Shown here: piece after piece, positions 1-10,639 of the stretch
Layout of the letters: each line of letters starts with the position of its first letter
Position numbering within the stretch: position 1 is the stretch's first letter
From: Strigamia acuminata
Lineage: Eukaryota > Arthropoda > Chilopoda > Geophilomorpha > Linotaeniidae
Assembly: GCA_949358305.1 (NCBI GenBank)
Contig: OX442324.1
Coordinates: 8,343,601-8,407,600, forward strand
DNA length: 64,000 bases
Direction: 5' to 3'
Position numbers and translations under genes: made by a program
Notes under the pieces: model-generated
Told to the model about the DNA's origin: nothing
Seen by the model: only the letters and a program-made list of their open reading frames with translations
Databases searched by the model: none

Positions 1-2035
1 ATAATTTCTTGATTTGGAACAAATAGTTTCTCTTAGAGTTCTAGAAAAAACGTTCCATGGTTGAAATTAGCAATTTTTGAAGATTGGTGTAAAATATCTC
101 CATCAGTGCTACTGAAATTGCTTGAAAGTATTGCTGAATGATTGAAACCAATACTACAGGCTAAAGGAGGGCCAACAAAGCCTTAGCAGACATTGTTTTA
201 AGGTTTCTCGATGCTAAACAGAGTTTGTAAACTTACTTTTGCCTCTTACTTTTTGATGTCACTTCACAAACAAATTTTTTTCTCAGAAACTAATGGATGG
301 ATTTTGATAAAATTTTAGGTGAATAAAGTAGGATGTTGTACAAGTATCCAGTTAAAATTTCATTAATTTTCTACTGTTTTTTCCAGAGATACAGCCGGGA
401 GAATCAACATGATGCGTTTGTAAACTTACACTGTAGCAACAAGGAAGAAGTCAAATTGGCGACCAGTTGAACAACTGCTTTAGAAGCCCTTTTACAAGGT
501 TTAGTCGAGCAGCGGCGCAATCCAGTCAATTACGATACCAAAAGTGGAAACATTGACAAATGGATTGTGGGATATGAAGCGATTATTGCTACGGATGCGA
601 AATGTTCCAAGCATTTGTCGATAGTAATGAAGGATGATCCGCTCTCCTGGTAAGTCGAGCAGTTACAGGCTAATGTTTTCCAAGGCTTGAAGATGCCATT
701 AGGTGTTCACTTCAATTCGTTGTTGGGTGAGTGTTTGGAAAGTAGACTCCATCTTTAAGCTTGGCTTAAAACCAGAAAACAATATGGCTGCCACTTTATT
801 AGCAGTTTGGCAAAGGTGTGTCTTCACACATACAATCAGCAGGACAAATCATATCATGTACAGGATGAATCCCTTAGGATTTACAAACACAAGTTATATA
901 ATGCTATAGGACAAATCATAACTAAGACACCGTATTTGGACCAGCATGGATAACTTCTCCAATGCACACAACGACAACACACCGCTACCGTAGGCAATCC
1001 AAATGCCGTCAGCGACGATTCGCTCCAAAACCACTACATGCTGCCCACATTGGCGTTAGGGAACTCTTATGCTTTGGACCAATGAAAGACAGCAATTAAC
1101 CGAAACTTGAGACATCGCTTTTAACGCGCTGAACCTGAAACACGCGTCGAATCTATATACTCGATCACCAACGGGTACTATAACCTAACATTAGGGACAA
1201 GTTGATAACACTATTTCCTACTACTATGAAAGATTTAATGGAGTAAAATCGGATTCGTCGACTGCTTTGTTAGCTATTGTACAGATGCTTGTGGCTCAAA
1301 AAGCAACTGTTGCAATGCCAACTTACTTGGCTGAAGCGGCGGATCTCGTAGCAGAAAACAATCATTTTAAGGAACAGAATGCGTTTTTGCAGAATGGCGC
1401 ATTGCAGGCGGGAATCTCTTCGATTTTTTACCAAGAAAACTGGTATACTCCAGCCAATAACCAGCGCCAAGGAGGTGGAAATTTAACGAGGAGGCCAGCA
1501 AAATCAGCAGCATTTTCAGCAACAACAAACTGGACCCGGATGTTTCCATCAACCTAATTGTACCTGCTGTTCATCTCAAAATAAAGGATGGAATAACAGA
1601 GGTACAGTGGGGGACAAAAGTAAGTTTACAAACGTATAATGTTGATTCTCCCGGCTGTATCTCGGGAAAAAAGAGGAAAATTAATGAAATTTTAACTGGA
1701 TACTTGTACAACATCCTACTTTATTCATCTAAAATTTTATCAAAATATATCCGTTAGATTCTGAGAAAAAAATTTTTTTGTGAAGTGACATCAAAAATTA
1801 AGAGGCAAAAGTAAGTTAACTATAAAAAAACCTTACAACGATGTCTGTTAATGCTTTGTTGACCATCCTTTACCTAGTAGTATTGCTTTCAATAATTCAG
1901 CCATACTTTCAAACAATTTCAGTAGCATTGATGGAGATATTTTACATCAAATATCAAAAAATGCTAATTTCAACCATGGAACATTTTTTTCTCAATTCTA
2001 GAGGAACTTTTGGGTCAATCTCAAGAAATCACCTC
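1..2035. repeat. Long inverted repeat (foldback-like) enclosing a Gypsy gag fragment
   Basis: Positions 1-430 and about 1618-2035 are diverged reverse complements of each other over roughly 400 bp; the left arm reaches the window edge. The inner ~200 bp of each arm (226-425 and 1622-1826) recurs as both arms of the element at 9509-10133, so it is a dispersed unit. The loop (430-1618) holds a decayed Gypsy gag. This looks like a foldback-type element or a palindrome formed by two opposed copies. The superfamily cannot be fixed because the left end is outside the window. Confidence 0.7.
480..1620 (+). pseudogene. Decayed Gypsy gag fragment
   Basis: Broken frames on the + strand resemble the gag genes of the complete Gypsy copies in this window. 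Around 530-670 a tract reads like YDTKSGNIDKWIVGYEA, matching YDTEKGNIDQWLVAYEA in the intact gag at 25420-26748. A later piece (1267-1557) matches the gag region with the LLAEN motif and the residues preceding the Cys/His-rich tail. Stops and frameshifts are frequent, for example a TAA at about 651. Gag would form the particle shell; this copy cannot. It sits between inverted repeat arms. Confidence 0.75.
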
Positions 2036-2240
2036 ATTAATGTTAAATTGGAATAAGGTTAAAATAACTGAGAAGGCCACTGGAGTTGTCTGATTTTTTG
2101 TGTGTGTGAAATACTCTCGCAAATTTGGATGTATGTTTTTGGTTCTTGTCCTGTTGCTACAACCAACCCCCATATTTTTTTATTCATCAAGATTTCTTTC
2201 TAAAATGTCTCTGTACACATAGGAATCAATTATTTCTTCG

Positions 2241-2750
2241 ATGGATTGGAGATTTCCAACTGCTGCTGAGCAGCGAAAGGACCAAAATTTAAAGGAATAC
2301 GTTGCAGCACTTCAAGATATTGAGCACCTTCCGAAGAAAAGGAGACGATCCATTGAGCAGTTCATGCTCCAAAATGATGTTTTGTTCAGACGGAAAAATT
2401 TCCTGGGCACGGAACCGTTACTACTGGTTGTGCCAAAACACTTACAACAAGATGTTCTGCATGAAATGCATGATGGTCTTCCAGGAGCTCATCTAGGCCT
2501 AGCAAAAACTTGGAAAAGGATAAGTACCAGATTCCATTGGCCTAGGATCTACTCAGAAGTCAGAGACTACGTCCTGTCCTGCGAGAACTGCGCAGCGGCA
2601 AAAACTGATACCACACCACCAAAAGGATTATTGCAACCGTGGTCAATGGTAAGAAAACTATTTGAAAGAGTAGGGACAGATATCCTAGGTAAATTCCCAA
2701 CTTCAAAGAATGGGAATAATTATGTGTTTATTATGACGGACTATTTGTGA
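2241..2750 (+). pseudogene. Gypsy pol fragment: integrase N-terminal zinc region and start of the core
   Basis: A 169-codon open stretch shows the integrase HHCC region: the two His in EMHDGLPGAHLG, then CENC after the YVLSC motif. It continues into the core start with the first catalytic Asp (VGTDILG). It is closely similar in order to the integrase of the three larger Gypsy elements here, but on the opposite strand. It ends at a stop where intact copies read DYLSR. The frame upstream (AEQRKDQNLKEYVAAL) matches the linker between RNase H and integrase. No LTR, RT or gag is attached, so it is an isolated relic. Confidence 0.85.
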
Positions 2751-2944
2751 AGAGCAGTTTGCGCAAGAGCCGCACCAACAATTGCCGGAGATATTAAACA
2801 AATCTCAGTCAAAAGAAAACCCAAAAAAAAACAATATCGATAATCAATTGGTTGCGGTACCGTAACTAGCAGTGATAAAAACAATATCAACCAATTGACA
2901 AAAGTACGAATGCGGGATCCAAAAATGAAAATCTGTAATCGTGA
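2751..2944 (-). repeat. Probable Copia LTR fragment
   Basis: The stretch around 2835-2900 (motif GGTACCGTAACTAGCA) resembles the LTR at 48430-48848 (GCAGTACCGTAACAAGCA). It lies directly 3' of the minus-strand Copia RNase H fragment, where a 3' LTR would be. The first ~60 bases continue the Gypsy integrase homology out of frame. LTR ends are not clear. Confidence 0.45.
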
Positions 2945-3605
2945 TTACCGAAAGAAATGTTTGCACATAAACTGCAAACGAGCGGGCGAGAAAAACTTCG
3001 TAAAAATGTCGACGGGATTCAAATCGCCGGAAATCTTTCGCAAAACAAAAACAACCTCGGTAAGCCAATCCCGCAAAAAGAAATAGCGCACATTGATATG
3101 TTTCGTCCGACGGTTTTTGATATCGTTCTTGGTGAAATAGATGGTGGATAACGAATCGTAAAACATTGTCGGAGCGGGTAATCGGAAAATTCGGGATTGA
3201 TCGATCGTGCCGTGGAGCCAAACAATCTCCTTCGCGCCATCGAGAAGAGGCAAAAACTTGGCCTCCATTATGCTGAAAACACAATATCGCTGCTTACAGC
3301 AGCCCCAGGAAATGGGAACCCTGAAAATCGAAATCGTGTACCCTCCGAAGCTCTTTCTGATATCTCAGTCCGAGATCCAAGATTCAACGGAGTGCCCTGA
3401 CAGGATGTCTCCAGTGACCGTGGAAAGGCGAATTGAAAAATTCCTCGTGTTCTTCACATACTGGAGGACCTGTAGAAGAAGGGCCACTTGCTTTGCTGTG
3501 AAGCACATGTTGTACTGGGACAACAAAACCACTGGAGAATATCGGGGCGCGTGCGAGAAGCCAATAACAGAAGCAACCCAATGAGAGTGTTGGTGTTTGG
3601 AGCAA
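2945..3605 (-). pseudogene. Copia pol fragment: RNase H end
   Basis: Minus-strand frames (2945-3268 and 3365-3600) carry the Copia RNase H end: MEAKFLPLLDGAKEIVWL, then a segment ending NRRTKHINVRYFFLRDW and NPVDIFTKFF. The 3365-3600 part reads LLQVLQYVKNT, the region just before RNase H. Frames are interrupted. This belongs with the RT and gag/protease fragments at 4059-6350 as one dead Copia element, split by the LTR-like insertion at 3612-4055. Confidence 0.85.
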
Positions 3606-3611
3606 GCACAT

Positions 3612-4055
3612 GGTGACAGTCTGTTAATGTCGCATGATTCCGGCTGAATGCGACGGCGATACATCGAGTTTATTACCGTATTTTGTCCGGAGGTCGAGAG
3701 TCGCTTAATCTGGTTTTTATCCCCCGTGTTACGGTATTCCAAGCGGTTCATTTAGCGCGGTATTCATTTGCTGTATCGTCTGCTCGAAAGAGCTTATTGT
3801 TTAGTTCGTTTTGGGCTACTTATCGGATGATAATGCAAGCATTTATTTACCTTTTATGTAAAGGACAAATCAATGATGATTATCCATTGATTTGTTCTCA
3901 TGTTTTATGTATTTGACTTGTGAAGAACAAATCAAAAGCCAAAACCACTTGTCTTTATGATTTGGCAGAATAAAGATGTCTGCCACCATTAGTTTTAGGT
4001 TTGACAAGTAGGAAAACCATGTCTCGCTTATTTGGACTGCACACACATCGATTAA
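3612..4055 (+). repeat. Copia-type solo LTR inserted in the dead Copia element
   Basis: This stretch interrupts the minus-strand Copia pol. It shares the motif TCGTCTGCTCGAAAGAGC and a following palindromic AAAGGACAAATCA/TGATTTGTTC tract with the minus-strand LTR at 48430-48848, here in + orientation. No coding potential. Exact ends and target duplication could not be set by eye. Confidence 0.55.
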
Positions 4056-4058
4056 GGA

Positions 4059-4984
4059 TCAATAGAGAGAACGGTACGGGAATTCATCATCCTTCAACAC
4101 ACGTTCTCCCTCTCTAGCGCAATTAACCATTGTGCCAATGGTGATCGGGACCCTGCACAGATGTACGGAGGAAATTCCAGAGTCTTCCGCGATCCGGTCA
4201 ATGTAATCGCGTTGGTGAATAGAAATATTTACACCATCACGATCAAATTGTAAGCCCAACAGCTTCGATACCGGACAAAGATCTGTTATCGTGAAAGATC
4301 CACGAAAGGACCTTAACAGTTCGGTCCTTTAGTGAAAAGCACCATGTCATCGACATAAACAAGGATGACGGCATCGTAAGTGTTGGAAATGAAAACGCCA
4401 TTTACACCTAGAAGCTTGTGGAAATTAATCTTTGACAAGGCTTTGACAAGATGGAAATTCCACTGTCGTCTGCTTTGATAAAAGCCGTAAAGAGCCTTAT
4501 GAAGCCGCCACACTTTTCCAGTGTTTTGAGGAGTTTCCCAGCCCCTGGGAATGCTTATGAAAATGGCTTCATCCAAGTTGCCATAAAGATAGGCACCCTT
4601 GACATCAAGGTGTGTGTCTAGCCAGCCAAGAACGACCACTAGAAGCACGAAAAATAGGCGTATCAAAACGTAGTTGACCACGGGACTGAAAACCTCGGAG
4701 TAGTCAACACCGAACTTCTGGCTGAAACCCTGAGCCACTAACATTGCCCTAAAACGGCGCACAACGCCTTCTGTATCGCGCTTGATGCAGTAGACCCATT
4801 TATTCCCTACAATGTTTACATCAGGAGAAGGTTTTTCAATTTCCTCGTAAACACCTCGCTCTCTAAAGAGATCAAGCTCTTCCTCCATGGCTTTCTGCCA
4901 ATGGACACGGTCGGGGCTAGAAATAGCTTCCTTATGACCGTTTGGCCACCCTAGAGGCCTACTGTACATCACTCCACACACCAT
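4059..4984 (-). pseudogene. Copia pol fragment: reverse transcriptase
   Basis: The frame 4313-4984 carries the Copia RT core in order: WVYCIKRDTEGVVRRFRA, LVAQGFSQKFGVDYSEVFSP, HLDVKGAYLYGNLDEAIF, KALYGFYQSRRQW and the catalytic VYVDDMVLF. After a break, 4059-4259 continues with LGLQFDRDG, IHQRDYIDRI and PYRSL. The integrase expected upstream is missing: 4985-5200 has no integrase motif, so an internal deletion joined the GAG-pre-integrase region to the RT. Confidence 0.9.
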
Positions 4985-5199
4985 CTGGTGGCCCCAAGCC
5001 GTCCCCTCACGGAGGAGTGGACCAACCTAGCAGGGGAGGTACGAGCAGAGTGGTGTGGTGAGAGAGAGACTTTGTGCGGACAGCAGAGGGTGAGGATGTG
5101 TCATGCGTAAGCTGCCACGGTCCGAGCCACGGCAGAGACAACTGTCGACTCTGTTGCTCTCACCACAGGCGATAACCGCGCGTGCGAAAAGCATAGCTA

Positions 5200-6350
5200 A
5201 CAGCCACGCCAGTCCAGGCTCGGGATTCGAATTAAGAACCATTAAAATCCAAAAGCTTTTTGGTAGAAATACCATCCTTCGTGCTTGGAAAAGAAGCACG
5301 GGTGGATTTGGCGCGGCACACACAGCACATGCTGGCAATGCGGAAGTAGAAATTTCTATTCCGGATGCTTTCGGAGATTTCGTCAGATGACGGATACCGT
5401 CGGCATTAAAATGCCCACATCTCTGGTGCCAAAGCTCCAAATCAGACAACTTCCCTTCAAGGGTTGAGGAGAAGAGGTTGAAACAGGTCCCTCGGCAAAA
5501 GTGACATGCCGGACAGGTGAGGCGGAGGTCGAGGCAGAAAGAACCTGTTTGGGAACTGGGGCGGAAGTAGCCGCAGGAGGCGTCGCAGATGTAGGATCTG
5601 CGGGCAAAATATGCTGAAGAGAATATAAATTGTCCTTCAGTTTGGCCGTTAAAAGAAATTGTTTGGCCTTGTCATCAGGGTGATAAATGGACATTTGGCC
5701 ATTTACGGCTGCAAAATGCAGTCCGGCACGATCTATCTTCGACAAACTCACCAAATTACTCGAGAAAGCGGGGGCATGCAAAACATTACACATAGTCACG
5801 GGAAAATCAGACCCTCCTGCGCCGCCACGGCCAACTCGCAACACCACATCTCCAACACCACTCACTCGAGAGCGACCTTCACCTAAAATGATGAAATAAT
5901 TGGAGACCGGCTTGTAATTGATGAAACGATCACGATTAGAACATACGTGGTCGGAAGATCCCGAATCGATGAGCCACTCATTTGATGAAGCCGAAGACAC
6001 ATTCGATTCCGACCGCGAGAAGAAATTCAGTCCGGTGACCACATTCGAAGAAACAGTGGTTGTTTGTGGAGCACCACCACCACGTCCACGCTTGCGGTTG
6101 CGAGAATTCGAGCGTCGACCACGATTAGCGGATGGAGCGGAAGAGGCAGCGCCCTGGACTCGAGGTTTAGGACACTTATTCACGTAGTGTCCCATTTCTT
6201 TGCAATTGAAACATGGAATTTGTCATAAAGGTCGAAATGTCTTCGGATTCGTGCTCGATGTCATGCTGGAGGATTGAAGACTGGTTGAAGGTTCGGAATT
6301 TGCATCTTTCATCTTCAATCGATTAAACTCCGATATCAAAGGCCGCCTCA
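5200..6350 (-). pseudogene. Copia gag end, protease and GAG-pre-integrase region
   Basis: Reading on the minus strand: gag C-terminus ending in a zinc knuckle (CFNCKEMGHYVNKC, CX2CX4HX4C; preceded by an in-frame TGA near 6225), a basic Arg/Ser-rich linker, the aspartic protease motif WLIDSGSSDHVC, and GAG-pre-integrase (LELWHQRCGHFNADGIRHL) near 5380-5449 with its Cys pair CAVCAA near 5320. The protease stretch is open for about 270 codons. Integrase does not follow. It is the 5' part of the Copia relic at 2945-4984. Confidence 0.88.
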
Positions 6351-6902
6351 GGGCGGCACACTGAAAGGGGCGGCAATTTTGGCCCAAAATTTTTTTTTTT
6401 AGAATTTTTTTTTTTTTTTTTTTTATTCTAAAAATATTTTCGGACGTTATCCAATGCTGGCTTTTTGATCTGTGCGCTTTCACGGCTGCCATTCGTAACC
6501 ACATCACACAAAATTATAACTTAAACATCGAGTCATACTCCTCCCGTAGCCACATGTTTGAGATAAGAGAACATCTCTCCAACTACCTCTCCAGGATCTA
6601 TTCATTTCATTGCATAAGCCTCTGGAACAACTTATCCTGACATCCATGAAACAATGTTTTCTTCTTCTGCACAGAGGTGCGGACATCACTTTTTTGTTTT
6701 AATTATTTTTTGAGATGACACATGATTGTAGCATTTGTCTTGTTATAAAATGTTTTTATATAAATAATGTTAAGACTGCCAAAAACAATCATTATGAATT
6801 GAAATCAGTGTATGTGGTGGATGTGAGTGATTGAATACATTTTATTAGGATTATATATCTATCAATCAGTCTAGTAAAATGTAAAATATTTTGCAAAACT
6901 AG
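6351..6902. other. No gene recognised; Mon2 intron
   Basis: A poly-T run (about 6390-6425) follows the end of the Copia gag. The remainder is AT-rich and non-coding as far as I can see, ending in the acceptor tract before the Mon2 exon at 6903. Confidence 0.5.
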
Positions 6903-7084
6903 GTTGGATATGTTGGACAGACTGGAAGCACCTTTGTTACCAGAAGGATATGGCATTTCATTGGCATATGCATGCCTGCTGCAAATTATTTGTAGCATTG
7001 GTTTGATAATTGAAAATAAATCCGAGATGTCAAACAAAATTGATGAAGAAATTTTGGAACATTTTCAACAAAACAACAATGAAA
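6903..7084 (+). CDS. Mon2: Mon2 homologue, internal exon (first in window)
   Basis: Acceptor AAACTAG precedes 6903. The exon reads LDMLDRLEAPLLPEGYGISLA and continues through CLLQIICSIGLIIE, matching the animal MON2 region DMLDRLE...LPDGY. Mon2 is a large HEAT-repeat protein related to Sec7-family Arf-GEFs but lacking the Sec7 domain; it works at the trans-Golgi/endosome. I end the exon at the donor A|GTAATA (7085). This leaves one base, which joins the two first bases of the exon at 16809 to restore a Lys codon. The frame stays open to 7131, but the phase argues for the earlier end. Upstream exons lie outside the window. Confidence 0.85.
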
Positions 7085-7275
7085 GTAATATTAAATATTT
7101 GTGTATAAAACCCCTCTCCAAAAATATTTAAATTTTTTATTTTAATATTTTAATATACAGGGTGTATAAAAAATGCACCATATACGTTTAATTTTTAAAT
7201 ACCGTATTCACTCTGTCCCAAATTATGGTTTACACATTTCCATAAAAAATATCTGATTACCGTTAGCTTCATATA

Positions 7276-8041
7276 CAGGGTGGTGCAAAAAGTCTGGTTC
7301 ACAGTAAATAATTTCCAAACCGTTTTAGATGTTGATTCAGCAAAATGATTGTTAAGGTAGTATGTCGGGGGAAATCCAATTATGACATCCAATTTGACCT
7401 CTGAGGTCATCTTCAAGGTCATCCATATTGTAACTCGAGAACCGTGACAGTTAGAACAAAAAAGTGAATTAGAAAGTTGTAGAGCATCATCCAATTAGTC
7501 TAGAACTGTTCTTAAAAAAAATATTTCTTAGGGAAAAGTTTTGAGAAAAAAAGGTTTGAAATGTTGATCTACTCAGCTTTGTAACCTAAAACTATCATGT
7601 GGAATGCATTTCCAAAATAAATTATTTCCTTTCTTTTGTATTTCCTCTCTTCCACTTACAAGTATGATTCAATAAAGTGTCCTAATTGAGGATTAGCTTG
7701 GTTGCCTCAATATATTTAGGTTACAAAGCTGAGTTATAATGCTAAGTAGGCCAATGTTTCAGACCTTTTTTCTCAAAACTTTTCCCTAAGAAATAATTTT
7801 TTTAAGAACAGTTCTAGACTAATTGGATGATGCTCTACAACTTTCTAGTTCACTTTTTTGCTCTAACTGTCACGGTTCTCGAGTTACAATATGGATGACC
7901 TTGAAGATGACCTCAGAGGTCAATTTGGATGTCATAATTGGATTTCCCCCAACATACTACCTTAACAATCATTTTGCTGAATCAACATCTAAAATAGTTT
8001 GGGAATTATTTACTGTGAACCAGACTTTCTGCACCACCCTG
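7276..8041. mobile_element. Foldback MITE, TA-flanked (766 bp)
   Basis: Ends CAGGGTGGTGCAAAAAGTCT and its reverse complement, flanked by TA. The two arms (about 300 bp each) are near-perfect reverse complements around a ~170-bp centre. Both arms contain TGACCTCTGAGGTCA-like and TCAAGGTCA motifs and AGTTGTAGAGCA. Sister copies are at 16148, 20260, 20985, 36628 and 44119. TA flanks suggest a Tc1/mariner-mobilised element. Open frames inside are mirror shadows, not genes. Confidence 0.88.
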
Positions 8042-8669
8042 TATGTATGTTTAAGACATTTTACTTAATATTTATCAAAATTAAGTGTTTGTGCTGATGA
8101 ATACATGGAATTACGTGTAATAAGTTTTTTAGTTAAGTTAGGATTAAGTTGCATCTTGTCAAAATTCATTCAAAATGAAATGGCACCCGTTCTGCTTAAC
8201 AACAATGTACAACATTATAACTTTACAATGTTGTAAGAAGTCAACTATGATCACTAAAGGTGAAAATAATTATAATATTTCAACATACCGTACTGCCTTG
8301 AACAATGGCCCGGGCGTTTAATTTTTTTTTCGATTTGCCCGCCAGGCGCTTATTCAAAACCAGGCGATTATTTAAGCCAGGCCTCTATTCAAAAAAAAAG
8401 TTGCTTACTCCGAACGTTTCGTTTGTTGAGGTTTCGTCCGTCGAAGTTTCCTCCAAAAGGCTACTAAAAACCGTTTTTAATAACCGTTTTTAAAGTATTT
8501 TCCGGTTAACCCGGCGCTTAAACGCGCCCGGCGTTCATTTGAGGCAGGCGCTTATTGGTTTTTCGGCTGGCGGTTGCCAGGCGCTTAATCAAGAGCCGGC
8601 GCTTAATTGCGCCCGGCCATTGTTCAAGATAAGAATAATGAACAACTCGGTTGTGAGGGCATTTGACAC
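8042..8669. other. Intron with low-complexity repeats
   Basis: From about 8300 to 8640 the sequence repeats variants of CAGGCGCTTATT and CCCGGCGCTTAA in both orientations, probably an inverted-repeat or hairpin MITE. No gene seen. Confidence 0.4.
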
Positions 8670-9166
8670 TAGGTGCATTCAATTCCAAAAGTGCTTTCAA
8701 AAACCGTTTTTCATCGTTTTCCGAAAACGATGAAAACGGTTTTAAACATTGAGCACAGATCCGGCCAAAATCGGCAGCTTTCGATCGCGCAAATGCGGCC
8801 GAAAATTTGGCCGCATTCGACGCGCAAAACCGGCCGAAAATTGGCCGCATTCGACACGCAAATGCGTCCGAAAATTGGCCGCATTCGACGCGCAAATGCG
8901 CCCAAAAATTGGCCGCATTCGACGCGCAAATGCGGCCGAAAAATGGCCGCATTTGACGCGCAAATGCGGCCGATCTATTCGATTACAAAATGGCGGCCGG
9001 GAAAACGATTTGAAAACCAGGAAAACCACGATTTTCTGGTTTTCATGAAAACGGTTTTCAGGAAAACCGATTTTCGAAATGTGATGTCAAATGCATCTAC
9101 TTCCGGTCTGGGAAAACGGGGAAAACAGGGAAAACGGGGAAAACTCTTTAGAATTGAATGCACCTA
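8670..9166. mobile_element. CpG-rich MITE with 16-bp TIRs
   Basis: It begins TAGGTGCATTCAATTC and ends with its exact reverse complement. The outer parts are rich in GAAAACGG / CCGTTTTC. The centre (8760-8980) is a tandem array of a ~35-bp unit containing GGCCGCATTCGACGCGCAAA, about six copies. Long open frames across it on both strands arise from the repeat. No clear target duplication; the 8 bp on each side are not identical. Confidence 0.75.
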
Positions 9167-9299
9167 TTGTCTATTGAATGTAGTTAAGACGCACTTGATA
9201 GTGCAACAAAATACTTTGCAACAAAATTTATTTACGAGTGCTAATCGATAAAAGTTCACTTTGAAGCACACAATTTATTTATAATCTAAGTTACCCAGG

Positions 9300-9485
9300 A
9301 GAAAAAGGTTCTGCAGAATTCTGCATACTATGCAGAAAAATGTTCTGCAGAAAAAATTATCAATTTCTGCACAATTTTGCAGGAAAATGTTAACCTTTTC
9401 TGCAGAATATTTTGTGCAGAAAGCTTTTTCTGCAGAATACTGTACAGAGTTCTGCATTAGTTTGTTAACTGTTTCTACAGGCATA
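9300..9485. repeat. TTCTGCAGAA-rich repeat
   Basis: About 170 bp built from TTCTGCAGAA and CTGCA variants on both strands, self-complementary and AT-rich between motifs. Probably a small hairpin MITE. No coding potential. Confidence 0.5.
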
Positions 9486-9508
9486 TTACAGTGAGGGCAA
9501 AAACTAAG

Positions 9509-10133
9509 TTAACAAACGCATCATGTTGATTCTTATGGCTTTATCACGGGAAAAAAGAGAGGAAAATTTATGAAATTTTAACTGAAGGCTCGTACAACAT
9601 CCTACTTTATTCACCCAAAATTTTATCAACATCTATCCATCAGTAAAACATTAAATTAAGGGGTATCATAGACAAATATACTTATAAAAAAGTATTGGAT
9701 GATTCTTATGCTTCCATTTGCAGATGATGAACTGCCTCTGACATGGATATTTCAGCAGTAAAATGATTCTAAGCACAAAGTCAAGGCAATTGCTCAGTGT
9801 TTCACAATGGCATTGCTTGTGGTTTGGATGTTTTAATGAAGTGTATGAGTGACTATACATGTGTTTATGGATAAATTTGAATATTTGCCGCATATTTTTT
9901 ATGGGAATGGCTAATTGTTTGTGGCTAATGGGTATGTTAACTTCTTTTTTGCCTCTAATTTTTGATGTCACTTCAGAAAAGATTTTTTTTCTCAGAAACT
10001 GATGGATAGATGTTGATAAAATTTTGGATGAATAAAGTAGGATGTTGTACGAGTCTCCAGTTAAAATTTCATAAATTTTCCTCTCTTTTTTCCCGAGATA
10101 CAGCCATAAGAATCAACATGATGCGTTTGTTAA
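9509..10133. mobile_element. MITE with TTAA flanks and ~180-bp inverted arms
   Basis: TTAA at 9509-9512 and 10130-10133 flank inverted ends starting CAAACGCATCATGTTGATTC. The arms (9513-9660 and 9940-10129) are reverse complements and match the arms of the palindrome at 1-2035. TTAA duplication points to the piggyBac group. The centre (9660-9930) is unrecognised. Confidence 0.75.
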
Positions 10134-10525
10134 CCCTCCCCACCTCAACCTAGGATCAATTTTGACCTCCAAAAGTGTTTTTATTTTATTTTTAAAAATC
10201 TAGTGGGATTTTTATTCTGAAATTTCATGTATTTTCATTTAACAACCTACAAAACAATAAAAAAAATAATAGATTTAAAAATTGCAAAAATTTTTTTTCC
10301 ACAAATTTCCTTTGTTTACTCACTACTTTTGAATGCAATGTCAATTATTTTTGTCGCTCTCTTCTGACAAATATCGAATTGCTTAAATTCCTTCATAAAC
10401 ATGAAATAGTCAGAGAATAAAATCATTTTCACTTATTTTTGAAATAATTTTTTCGGCTTGGGGTCAAAAATGACTCGGGTTGGGTGAGTAAAGAATTTTT
10501 TTTAAGTTGATACTGCGAGGGTTAA
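10130..10525. mobile_element. piggyBac-like MITE, TTAA-flanked
   Basis: TTAA at 10130-10133 and 10522-10525 flank short inverted ends CCCTC and GAGGG. A pair of TGACC/GGTCA-containing subterminal motifs also lies inverted inside. It shares its left TTAA with the right end of the preceding element, so one inserted at the other's target. No transposase. Confidence 0.7.
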
Positions 10526-10639
10526 TTATGTTTTAAGATAAAACCAAATTAAACCAATATGTAAACCATAATTTGGAACAAAAATAAAACCAGAAATATA
10601 AACTATAATTGGAGACAGAAGGAGTATATAAATTGTTAG

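Noticed and set aside
7823-8068. Frame MDDALQLSSSLFC, present twice in opposite orientation
   Set aside because: The second occurrence (7195-7494) is the other arm of the same inverted repeat; not a gene pair.
8673-9251. Long overlapping open frames on both strands (up to 192 codons)
   Set aside because: They come from a GC-rich tandem unit lacking stops inside a MITE; the peptides are repeats of the unit (for example CGRKIGRI) with no domain.
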